The notes under the pieces are model-generated. The model ran no database searches. It worked only from the letters and a program-made list of their open reading frames with translations, and was not told the origin of the DNA. Below, piece after piece: positions 16,008-24,063 of a stretch of 64,000 nt of DNA. Positions within the stretch are counted from its first letter, which is position 1. Every line of letters begins with the position of its first letter. A program made the position numbers and the translations under genes. Source of the stretch: Nesterenkonia aurantiaca (lineage in GTDB: Bacteria > Actinomycetota > Actinomycetes > Actinomycetales > Micrococcaceae); assembly GCF_004364585.1 (NCBI RefSeq), contig NZ_SOAN01000003.1, positions 186,001 to 250,000 of the forward strand, written 5' to 3'.

Positions 16008-19000
16008 GTGAGCAAAGAACCAGCCGCTGAGGAGTGGGACCTGCCGTCCGAGAATGGGCCCGCAGCAACTGCGCTGGAGCATCAGCACCGTGACAACGAG
16101 GACGACGCCGCCCCTGCGGCCTCGGACTCGCCCGGTTCCGCGCAGTCCCCGAGATCCGCGCAGTCTCCTGGATCCGTAGACTCCGCGAGCTCGGCTGCAT
16201 CGGCGTCGACCCCAGAGTCGCCCGGATCGGCCGATTCCGCAGACTCGGCCGGGTCGCCCGGCTCACCGGACTCAGCAGACTCACCGGCGTCCCCGTCCTC
16301 ACCCGCGTCCGCGGGCTCTGCGGCGTCCCCAGATTCGACGCCCTCGGCACCCTTGGCCAAGAACGGCCGCGACCCGGTCGCGGCCTGGCTGGAATCCGTG
16401 GGCTCGGGGACCGAGAACGACACGATGCTGCGGTTCTCACCGAGCCAGCACAATGCCATCGACCTCACCGACGCAAACTCTTCGGGGATGATGCAGCTGA
16501 TGGCGGGGCGCAAGACCCGGCTCTCCACGCTGCTCAACGATCAGCACGCCTTCACCATCGGCAAGCAGGCCGCCCAGGGCATCCGGGCCAAGACCCGCGA
16601 GATGTCCGAGGAGCGCGGAATCGACGTCGGCTTCCTCGCCGCCGGCGTGGTCAGCTGGACCGAGGATGCCGGTCAATCCTCCTCGGGGGAGCAGTTCACC
16701 GAGGACTTCACGGCTCCGGTCATGCTGGTGCCGATCACCCTGCGTCCGCGGGAGGACGGCAGTGGCGACTTCGAGATCCAGTTCAGCGCGGCCGCCCGGC
16801 TTAACCCTGCCCTGATCCGTCACCTCGCCACCCGACATGGCACCCGGCTGGACCCGGTGGAGTTCCACAGCTCCGGCTATGTGACCGCCCGCTTCGATCC
16901 CAGCCGTCCCGCAGATGCGCTCGCCCGGATCGCCGGAGGCGTGGACACCATGCACTCGGTGCAGGTGTGGCGACAGCTCTACGTCTCGACCTTCGCGGAC
17001 CTGACCTTCCTGGGAGACCCCACCGGGCTGGATCTGGATCACCCCGTCATCCGGGCCATGGCCACCGGTAAGCCGCTGGGCCAGGCTCGTGCCGAGCTCG
17101 CCCGCAAAGACCTGCCCCCGGTGGATGAGCGGGAGCCCCGCGACGAGCGCCTGGTCGCGGACGCCGATCCGCACCAGCAGGCAGCGCTGGACGCGGTGCT
17201 CGCCGGGCAGTCCGTGGTGGTCTCCGCCCCCGCCGGCACCGGTCAGACCCAGACCGCGATCAACGCCGCGGCCGGTCTGGCCTGGCAGGGCAGACGGGTG
17301 CTGGTCCTCGCCGAGCGCACCGCCACCCTGGAGCAGTTCAAGAACCGGCTCTCCGAGGTCCATCTGGGCACGCTGGCCGGCAACATCTCTGCCGCCGGGA
17401 CCTCCGAGGAGATCCGGGATCAGCTGATCCGCGCCATCCGCCGCAATGAGCGGGCCGAGCCGCCTCGGCTGGGAACCCTGCAGACGAAGCTGAAGAAGTC
17501 CCGCCACCAGCTGGTGGAACACGTGAAGTCGCTGCACAATGTGCGCCGCCGCTGGGACTGCTCGCCCTACCAGGCCATGCAGGCCCTGGCCGCGCTGACC
17601 AGCCTGAGCCCGGCGCCGTCGACCTCGGTCCGGCTGAAGCGCTCGGTGCTCGACAACACCGTGGACCGCAGCCAGATCACCGTGAAGCTCAAGCGCGCCG
17701 CCGAGCTGGGTGCCTTCTCCGCCGAGACCCGCGACAGTCCCTGGTTCAACGCCCGGCTCTCCAACCGACAGGAGACCCGGGACGCGATGGCCCTGGTCAT
17801 CGAGCTGCGCGAGCAGCTCCCGGAGCTGAGACAGATGATGGTCTCCGCCTGCGAGGCCGCCGGGATCACCCCGGGTGCCAGTTTCAGCGAGTGGAACAGC
17901 CAGGTGCTGCTCTTCCAGCGGGTGCAGGAATCCCTGGGCAGGTTCAGCCACGACGTCTACGCCCGCGCGGTGGACGATCTGATCGCTGCCACCGCCCCGG
18001 GGTGGTGGCGTCGGCAGAACAACGTCGAGATGACCTCGGTGACCCGCTCCCGGCTGCGTCGGCTCGCCAAGGAGTACGTGCGCCCCGGCGTCGCCATCGG
18101 TGATCTGCACTCCTCGCTGATCGATGTGCAGTCCGAGCGGGAGGAATGGAACCAGTGGTCCCTCTCCGGCTCCGCGCCCAAGGTGCCGCACCGGTTGGAC
18201 GCGCTCTGTGACGCCTTCGGGAAGGTCCAGGCCCGGCTGCAGCGTCTTGATGAGGTGCTCGAGACCGGGTCGCTGACCGAGATGCCCATTGAGGTGCTGC
18301 TGGACACCGTGGAGACCCTGGCTGCCGATGAGAAGCCGCTGGAGACCCTGCCCGAACGCACGCTGCTCGGGGAGCAGCTGCGCGAGCAGGGCTTCCGGGA
18401 CCTGATCGAGGACTTCTCCGAGCGCGAGATCAGCGCGAGCGTGGTCGCCGAGGAGCTGGAGCTCGCCTGGTGGCAGTCCGCGCTGGAGGCGATGATCTCC
18501 GGGGACGACTACCTGGCGATGACCACCGGTGAGAACCTGCGCAGCGTCGAGGAGACCTTCCGCAGCTCCGACGCCGGCCACATCGAGTCCAGCGCGCAGC
18601 GCCTCGGCCATGCCCTGGCGGTGCGCTGGAAGTCCGCCGTGGAGGCCCATCCCCAGGCCGCCGCGGATCTGCGCGCCCTGCTGCGCGACGCCACGCCCAC
18701 CATCGAGGCCCTGGAGACGATCAATTCCAAGGTGACCCAGCCGCTGGTCCCGATCTGGACCACCTCGCCGCTGGGGCTCGGGGAGCAGTTCCCGCCCGAG
18801 TACCGCGCCGATGTCGTGATCCTGCTCGACGCCGAGTCGCTCGCCGTGCCCACGGCGCTGAACGCGGTGACCCGGGCCGAACAGGTGGTGGCCTTCGGTG
18901 ACCCGGTGGCCGGTTCGCCCACCCCCTTCCACGTCTCCGCCGACCCGGTGGCGCGCGAGACCGAACAGCCACGCCCCGCCTCGATCTACGACGAGCTGGC

Positions 19001-20204
19001 CGCCGTGCTGCCGCACCATGCGCTGCGTCAGGTCCATCGCGGAGTCGACCAGGAGCTCACCGGTCTGCTCTCCTCCGCGCTCTACGACGGCGAGCTCACG
19101 CGACTTCCCGACGCCGCGCAGCTGACCGGTCAGGATCGCCGCTTCACCGTGGAGCTGGTCGCAGGCATCCAGGCCGGGTACCGCGACGCCGTGGAATCCC
19201 CGACCGGTGAGGTCAACCGGGTGGTGGACATGGTCTTCGAGCATGTGCGCTCCCGACGCGGGCACTCGCTGGCCGTGATCACCGGCTCCGCCTGGCACGC
19301 CCGCCGGGTCGCCGACGCGATCCGGTTGAACCTGGCCAATCATGCGTGGGCGAAGCCGTTCTTCACCGAAGGCGCCCACGGCGAGAGGTTCGTGGTGACT
19401 CCGGTGGAGCGCGCCTCCGGCCTGGTCCGCGACGACGTGATCTTCAGCCTCGGTTTCGGCCGCTCGGTGAAGGGCGAGGCGGCGACCCGCTTCGGGGAGC
19501 TCTCCGAGGTGCGCGGCCGTGAGCACTTCGCGATCGCGCTGACCCGGGCTCGGGAGCATCTGCGCGTGGTCACCTCGCTCTCGAACGCGGATATGTACCG
19601 CGACTCGCTGACCTATGGCGCCCGTGAGATCTATGACCTGATCAGGCTCGGCCTCGAAGGCTCGGACAACCCCACTGCCTCGGCGCAGCTGACCGATCCG
19701 CTGGTGCTGGATCTGGTGGACCGGATCCGGGCGCGCGGCGGGCGGGTCGAGGACGGGTTCCGCGGGACCCTCGATCTCGCGGCCTGCTCCCGCAGGTTCA
19801 CCTCGGATCAACCCATGGTGCCGGTGGCGATGGTCTCCGACGGGACCAAGAGCTACGGCGCCATGTCGGTGCGCGAGCGCTCCCGTCAGCGTCCCGCCGC
19901 CTTCGAGGCGCTGGGCTGGAGCTATATGGCGCTGTGGACCATCGAGGTCTTCTCCAACCCGGTGCGCTGCACGGAGGTCGTGGCCGAACAGGTCGGCCTG
20001 GCCTCAGGGCCGGAGTTCGCCGAAGCGGGCCGGATCACCGTGCAGACCGCAGGTGAGACCCCGCGCGGCCGCCGAGCCCGCGAGCAGGATGCCCGCGGCG
20101 AAGGCATCCGCTTCGGAGGCGCGGCGGACCTCGAGGACGAGGATTCCCACCGCAAGTCCAAGAAGTGGCTGCCGCCGCGGGAGCGCGGGGCATGGAAGCC
20201 GTAG
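16008..20204 (+). CDS. Large SF1-helicase/nuclease-like protein with altered catalytic motifs
   Basis: 1398 residues. Residues 1-120 are a Ser/Ala/Pro/Asp low-complexity tail (SADSAGSPGSPDSADSPAS). The first helicase lobe begins near 395 (DPHQQAALDAVLAGQSVVVSAP); its Walker A reads PAGTGQT, with Gln413 where ATPases have Lys. The second lobe carries LLDAES (941-944; normally DEAx), AFGDP and an intact motif VI-like IALTRAREHL. The C-terminal 120 residues resemble the restriction-endonuclease-like domain of MTES_1575-type helicases: LDLAAC, VSDGTKSYG, RERSRQR, ALGWSY, SNP. The expected acidic residue before DG is Val. I infer a DNA-related protein that may be catalytically reduced. It overlaps the next gene by 13 bases. 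Confidence 0.78.
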   Translation: MSKEPAAEEWDLPSENGPAATALEHQHRDNEDDAAPAASDSPGSAQSPRSAQSPGSVDSASSAASASTPESPGSADSADSAGSPGSPDSADSPASPSSPASAGSAASPDSTPSAPLAKNGRDPVAAWLESVGSGTENDTMLRFSPSQHNAIDLTDANSSGMMQLMAGRKTRLSTLLNDQHAFTIGKQAAQGIRAKTREMSEERGIDVGFLAAGVVSWTEDAGQSSSGEQFTEDFTAPVMLVPITLRPREDGSGDFEIQFSAAARLNPALIRHLATRHGTRLDPVEFHSSGYVTARFDPSRPADALARIAGGVDTMHSVQVWRQLYVSTFADLTFLGDPTGLDLDHPVIRAMATGKPLGQARAELARKDLPPVDEREPRDERLVADADPHQQAALDAVLAGQSVVVSAPAGTGQTQTAINAAAGLAWQGRRVLVLAERTATLEQFKNRLSEVHLGTLAGNISAAGTSEEIRDQLIRAIRRNERAEPPRLGTLQTKLKKSRHQLVEHVKSLHNVRRRWDCSPYQAMQALAALTSLSPAPSTSVRLKRSVLDNTVDRSQITVKLKRAAELGAFSAETRDSPWFNARLSNRQETRDAMALVIELREQLPELRQMMVSACEAAGITPGASFSEWNSQVLLFQRVQESLGRFSHDVYARAVDDLIAATAPGWWRRQNNVEMTSVTRSRLRRLAKEYVRPGVAIGDLHSSLIDVQSEREEWNQWSLSGSAPKVPHRLDALCDAFGKVQARLQRLDEVLETGSLTEMPIEVLLDTVETLAADEKPLETLPERTLLGEQLREQGFRDLIEDFSEREISASVVAEELELAWWQSALEAMISGDDYLAMTTGENLRSVEETFRSSDAGHIESSAQRLGHALAVRWKSAVEAHPQAAADLRALLRDATPTIEALETINSKVTQPLVPIWTTSPLGLGEQFPPEYRADVVILLDAESLAVPTALNAVTRAEQVVAFGDPVAGSPTPFHVSADPVARETEQPRPASIYDELAAVLPHHALRQVHRGVDQELTGLLSSALYDGELTRLPDAAQLTGQDRRFTVELVAGIQAGYRDAVESPTGEVNRVVDMVFEHVRSRRGHSLAVITGSAWHARRVADAIRLNLANHAWAKPFFTEGAHGERFVVTPVERASGLVRDDVIFSLGFGRSVKGEAATRFGELSEVRGREHFAIALTRAREHLRVVTSLSNADMYRDSLTYGAREIYDLIRLGLEGSDNPTASAQLTDPLVLDLVDRIRARGGRVEDGFRGTLDLAACSRRFTSDQPMVPVAMVSDGTKSYGAMSVRERSRQRPAAFEALGWSYMALWTIEVFSNPVRCTEVVAEQVGLASGPEFAEAGRITVQTAGETPRGRRAREQDARGEGIRFGGAADLEDEDSHRKSKKWLPPRERGAWKP

Positions 20205-20575
20205 GCAACGGGCCTGATGAGGCCGGTTCGGATCACGCTGCCTCGGGGAGCGCCGGTCCTGGCGGGGCCGGACGGGCCGGTTCTGGTGGCGCCGGACGGG
20301 CCGGTTCTGGCGGGGCCGGGCGGAGGCCACGACGGCGCGTGGTCGCGCCGCCGACCTCGGGACAGTCCCATGCCGTGGAGTCTGACTTCACCGACCCCTT
20401 CAGCCAAGACGAGGTGCCCCTGGGGCACGGCGCCGGGTCCTCGGAACAGGCTCCGGATCCTGCGGGGGAGCGGGCCCCTGGCGAGCCGCGCCCCTCGCAG
20501 CGCCGAAGCCCCGAGGCGCCCTTGACGGACCATGAGCAATGGATCCTGAGTCAGCGGCCCCCACACTGGGGTTGA
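20192..20575 (+). CDS. Small hypothetical protein with RPPHWG tail
   Basis: 127 residues, unrecognised. The ATG at 20192 lies 13 bases inside the end of the helicase-like gene, so translation is probably coupled. The N-terminal half is Gly/Ala/Ser-rich and includes two and a half copies of an eight-residue AGRAGSGG unit (24-bp repeats at about 20262-20320), then RRPRRR. The C terminus LTDHEQWILSQRPPHWG is compact and aromatic and looks like a conserved peptide. It is likely functionally tied to the upstream protein because of the overlap; the role is unknown. Confidence 0.6.
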   Translation: MEAVGNGPDEAGSDHAASGSAGPGGAGRAGSGGAGRAGSGGAGRRPRRRVVAPPTSGQSHAVESDFTDPFSQDEVPLGHGAGSSEQAPDPAGERAPGEPRPSQRRSPEAPLTDHEQWILSQRPPHWG

Positions 20576-20703
20576 TCCTGGACCTGCCGGGTGCAGCCGG
20601 TGCACTTTTCCCCAGCCCACCGTGCGGGCGCAGACCGCGCCCCGGCTCCACAGAGCGATGAGTCGCGGCAGCTGCGGCGCCCCCGTGGGCGACGCTGGTG
20701 GAC

Positions 20704-21705
20704 ATGTCCAGCCTCAGCCCCGTTCGACGTACCCGGCCTCGCGGTGATCCCCGGAGCGGTCTCCGCAGCGATTCCCGCGACGCTGGCCCTCACCAGGAGC
20801 CTGCTGGTCCGTTCCTTCCGCAGCGTCCCCGACGGGTCCGGACCCAGCCGGCTTCGCCGAGCAGGGGGCGAGCGCCGCAGAGTCCAGCCTCGAAGCGCAG
20901 CGTCGGTCCGGCACCAGCTGTGCGGTCTCCCACGACACAGATTCCTGCCCACCGGACCCCCGCGGTCCGGGATCAGAGGCGCAGGTCCCCGAGGATCAAC
21001 CGCCGTCTGCGCGGCTCCGGGCTGCCCCGGCTGATCCAACGGTTCCGGATACCGCTCGCTCTGATCCTGGGTCTGGGGGTCGCAGGGGCTGCGGTGCTCA
21101 CCGGTGCCGAGGGGCAGGTGGAGACCACCGCGGCGCTTCGGGTCAGCGCCGATATCGGGGCAGGGGAGCGGCTGAGTGCCGCCGTGGTGGAAGAGGTCCA
21201 GGTCGATGTGGCGGCGGTTCCGCACGACTACTCCGTGCGGGCCGAACAGGTGGTGGGACGCCAGGCCGCCGTGCCGATGCCGGCAGGTGCGCTGATCCAC
21301 CCGGATCAGCTCGTGGGTCCTGGCCTGCTCGCGGGACAGCAGCGCGGCACTGTGGCAGTGCCGGTGCGTCCGGCAGATCCGGCGATGGTTGCGCTGGTCA
21401 GACCGGGTCAGCGGGTGGATGTCCTGGCCTCGAGCGACACCCCGGAACGCGGTTCGGCCTCACAGCTGGTGGCGACCGCCGTGCCGGTGCTGTGGACCCC
21501 GCAGGATGATTCGGAGAACTGGCTGCCCAGCGGGGCCGAGGCCGGCGGGGTCGTCATTCTGGCCGTGGATCCTGCTGCGGCGGAGTCCATCGCTCAGGCC
21601 ACTCAGGAGGGAAGCCTGCACCTGAGTCTTCGCGGAGGCGGACCGCCCGCAACGGCTCGGGAGGGGGTGAGCCCTCCCGAAGAGTCAGCTGGAAGTGCCC
21701 GATGA
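20704..21705 (+). CDS. SAF domain-containing protein (CpaB/RcpC-like)
   Basis: 333 residues. A basic, Pro/Ser/Arg-rich cytoplasmic region (about 1-115) precedes a single membrane anchor (PLALILGLGVAGAAVLTGAEG). A SAF domain follows: ALRVSADIGAGERLSAAVVEEVQVD...VVGRQAAVPMPAGALIHPDQL. The C-terminal region VPVRPADPAMVALVRPGQRVDVLA matches the RcpC/CpaB fold of Flp-pilus assembly proteins, which bind cell-wall polymer. No other pilus genes are nearby, so a pilus role is not supported by context. GTG 20698 is an alternative start. Its end overlaps the convergent FmdB gene by 21 bases. Confidence 0.8.
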   Translation: MSSLSPVRRTRPRGDPRSGLRSDSRDAGPHQEPAGPFLPQRPRRVRTQPASPSRGRAPQSPASKRSVGPAPAVRSPTTQIPAHRTPAVRDQRRRSPRINRRLRGSGLPRLIQRFRIPLALILGLGVAGAAVLTGAEGQVETTAALRVSADIGAGERLSAAVVEEVQVDVAAVPHDYSVRAEQVVGRQAAVPMPAGALIHPDQLVGPGLLAGQQRGTVAVPVRPADPAMVALVRPGQRVDVLASSDTPERGSASQLVATAVPVLWTPQDDSENWLPSGAEAGGVVILAVDPAAAESIAQATQEGSLHLSLRGGGPPATAREGVSPPEESAGSAR

Positions 21706-22032
21706 GCCCGAGCCTGCGGACCCTGAACCCGAGGAGCCTGCACCGGAGGCCGCTTTGGTCGAGCTGGAGGAGGAATCGGAGGAGCCGCCGCTGGGACGGG
21801 CCGCTGACCCCTCGGAGCCTGAGCTCTTCGAGGTCTCGCCGCCGGAGCTGGCTGCGGCGCGGGAATCTGTCCGGTAGAAGCCGGAGCCCTTGAACGAGAC
21901 TCCCACGGAGCCGAACTTCTTGCGCAAGGTGCCCTGGCATTCGGGGCAGACGGTCAGCGAGTCTTCGCTGAACTTCTGGGCGATGTCGAAGGCATGGCTG
22001 CAGTCCTTGCAGGCATAGGCGTAAGTGGGCAT
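21685..22032 (-). CDS. FmdB family zinc ribbon protein
   Basis: 115 residues. The first 45 form a zinc ribbon: MPTYAYACKDCSHAFD and LTVCPECQGTLRKKFG, with two CxxC pairs. GVSFKGSGFYRTD follows, the FmdB regulatory-protein signature, and then a Ser/Gly tail of about 60 residues. The molecular role is uncertain; the family is named from a formamidase operon. ATG 22032 is preceded by GAGGAA. It lies downstream of the 5-formyl-THF cyclo-ligase gene on the same strand, a common pairing. Confidence 0.88.
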   Translation of the reverse strand: MPTYAYACKDCSHAFDIAQKFSEDSLTVCPECQGTLRKKFGSVGVSFKGSGFYRTDSRAAASSGGETSKSSGSEGSAARPSGGSSDSSSSSTKAASGAGSSGSGSAGSGSSGTSS

Positions 22033-22104
22033 CGAGTTCCTCAGAGGTGAAGGGTGCTGGACGGTCGGGTGCACCGGCCAGACTGTGGCAATACTGCCAA
22101 TCAA

Positions 22105-22809
22105 TTATAAGGGCCGCGGCGTGGTGGCTTCGCGTTCGGTCACGATGGTGTGCACGCGCAGGTCATGGGGTTCCACCGGGAATGCTCCCGGGCGGAGGAC
22201 CTCCTCGGCGTGCACCACGGCGATGAAGCGCAGCGGGCCGAGGTCGGACGGGTGCCCCACGGCGGACCCGCCGGACGTGGAGACCCGCTGATCGCTGCCG
22301 GCTCCGAAGGCGGTGTCGTAGAAGCCGCCGCCCTGGCCCATGCGTGCCCCCTGATGGTCCACTGCCAGGCCGGGTACCAGAACCGTGAGCCCCTCCGGGT
22401 GATGTTCGCGCAGCGTGACGGTGTCGAGCCCGTCACCCAGGGGCTCCTCGACCGCCGCGAAGGCGCTGCGTCGCAGCTGCGCCGCAGGCGACCACGGCGC
22501 CCACGTCAGGAGTCGATCTGTTGAGCTGGCGATCACCGGGACATAGACCAGACCGCCGACCTCGGCATGGTCGATGAGGAACGGTCGCACGTCCGGCTCG
22601 CCGGGCATCGGGAGATACCCCGCCACCGCGGAGCCAGCCGGCACCACCGTCTGGAGGACCTGGGCCAGTGCCCTGCCGCGGATCGAGATCTGTTCCGCGG
22701 TGAGTTCTCGGCGGGCCGCCCGGAGCCGGGACCGCACGGCGGCTTTGGTTGCGGCCGCGGATTCGGCTCTGGGGTCCCCGGATTCGGAGCCAAGGTCGGC
22801 TGTGTGCAT
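22105..22809 (-). CDS. 5-formyltetrahydrofolate cyclo-ligase
   Basis: 234 residues. ATP-dependent conversion of 5-formyl-THF to 5,10-methenyl-THF. Family marks: an N-terminal KAAVRSRLRAARREL helix that supplies the phosphate-binding Arg/Lys, AGYLPMPGEPDVRPF and the signature LAVDHQGARMGQGGGFYDTAF. It ends LRVHTIVTE. The start is ATG 22809, with a GAGG five bases ahead and the stop of the upstream gene five bases away, so the two are probably one operon. Confidence 0.92.
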   Translation of the reverse strand: MHTADLGSESGDPRAESAAATKAAVRSRLRAARRELTAEQISIRGRALAQVLQTVVPAGSAVAGYLPMPGEPDVRPFLIDHAEVGGLVYVPVIASSTDRLLTWAPWSPAAQLRRSAFAAVEEPLGDGLDTVTLREHHPEGLTVLVPGLAVDHQGARMGQGGGFYDTAFGAGSDQRVSTSGGSAVGHPSDLGPLRFIAVVHAEEVLRPGAFPVEPHDLRVHTIVTEREATTPRPL

Positions 22810-22814
22810 GGACC

Positions 22815-23972
22815 TCAGCCCCGCAGTTCCGGCTGCAGGAGGCTGGCTCGCAGAGACTCTGCGGCGTCGGCCAGATTGGGGGAGAAGGTGAACTGGGCGC
22901 TCAGGCGCAGCAGGGCAGCCCGCTCATAGGCCTCCAACGCATCTGCGGCGACACCGTTCCGGTAGGCGGCGTCGTTGATCAGTCGGAAGACCACCGCGCG
23001 ACGGGGAGCGTCCCACAGCCCGCGCAGCTCGTTCCACTTCGCGCAGGCACGCAGCCCGCCCAAGTCCAGTGCGGGGTGGGCCCAACCGGCGCTGGAGACC
23101 TTCACCAGTGCCGGTCCCACCTCCGGGGAGTAGAGCAGATCTTCATCGCGCAGCTGCCGGTGGGCAGGCACCATCCGACGCTCGGGGATCGAGGCCAGCG
23201 CTTCACAGGCAGTCCTCACGTTGCGCTGGAACAGCTCCGAACCGACGATATAGGGCCTGACCAGGGCCTCCCAGCGCTGCAGGCGGCGGATCTCCGTGGC
23301 GGCCCCGTGCACCGGGGTGCTCGCGGGCAGCTCGCCCGGGTGCTGGATCGCGGTGGACCACGCGTCCAGGGACTGCTCCCAGGCGGTCTCCCATGCCTGC
23401 GCGCCGATCCGGTGAGGTCGGTGCAGCGAAACGCCGGTCAGCGCCTGGAACGTGGCGGTGGAGTCACCATGACTGATCAATCGGGGAAGCCTGAACGGAC
23501 CGGAGAACGCCTGCGCCCGCCGCATGCCCGCGAGCAGATCGCTCGCCCCACCAGCGGGCAGGACGACGGTGTAGGTCTCATTCGCCTCGTCGCGATGCCG
23601 CACCACTGCACGCAGGCCGGGTTCGTGGGCGATCACGAGACCGCCCCGGGCGGCCTGCTGCAGGGCGGGCAGGGCGGGATCCGTGTTCGGCGGAAACAGT
23701 TCCAGGTGTTCCCTGTGCCTGGCGGCACCCCCGTGGTGCTCGACCCGGAAATACCCGGCTCGTCGGGCGCGCCGTGACCCGCCGGGGCTCGAGGCTGCCG
23801 GGCCTGATGCTTCTGCGGCTGAGGATCCGGCGGGCTCGGGATCCTCTAGGGCGGTGACCTCCACCGTCAACACCTGCGGCCGTCCTGGGACCGGCCAGGC
23901 TCGCTCGACAGACCAGCGTGCATCCTCGGCCCACAGGGGGCGCGAGGGCAGCGATGCGGCGGGGTCAAGCAT
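22815..23972 (-). CDS. Phosphotransferase-fold protein, probable pseudokinase
   Basis: 385 residues, not confidently named. The architecture follows aminoglycoside-phosphotransferase-like kinases: a substrate-side N lobe, a helical middle (LARLISHGDSTATFQALTG-like region) and a catalytic-loop equivalent PAHRQLRDEDLLYS, then a metal-loop equivalent VKVSSAGWAHPALDLGGL. In active relatives these read H-x-D-L-H and D-F/W-D. Here the catalytic Asp is Gln and the metal-binding Asp is missing, so kinase activity is doubtful. ATG 23972 is used because AAAGGAA precedes it; ATG 24008 is possible. Co-directional with the cyclo-ligase gene. Confidence 0.65.
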   Translation of the reverse strand: MLDPAASLPSRPLWAEDARWSVERAWPVPGRPQVLTVEVTALEDPEPAGSSAAEASGPAASSPGGSRRARRAGYFRVEHHGGAARHREHLELFPPNTDPALPALQQAARGGLVIAHEPGLRAVVRHRDEANETYTVVLPAGGASDLLAGMRRAQAFSGPFRLPRLISHGDSTATFQALTGVSLHRPHRIGAQAWETAWEQSLDAWSTAIQHPGELPASTPVHGAATEIRRLQRWEALVRPYIVGSELFQRNVRTACEALASIPERRMVPAHRQLRDEDLLYSPEVGPALVKVSSAGWAHPALDLGGLRACAKWNELRGLWDAPRRAVVFRLINDAAYRNGVAADALEAYERAALLRLSAQFTFSPNLADAAESLRASLLQPELRG

Positions 23973-24063
23973 GCTCGGGGCGTTCCTTTCGACCGGTTCG
24001 GCTCCCACCAGCTTAGGCCCGAGGAGCCGGAGGGGATCGAGGCAGGCCGGGTGCCCCGCGATT

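Noticed and set aside
16437-19811. 1124-codon open frame on the minus strand
   Set aside because: Antisense shadow of the helicase-like gene with the same biased composition and no recognisable motif.
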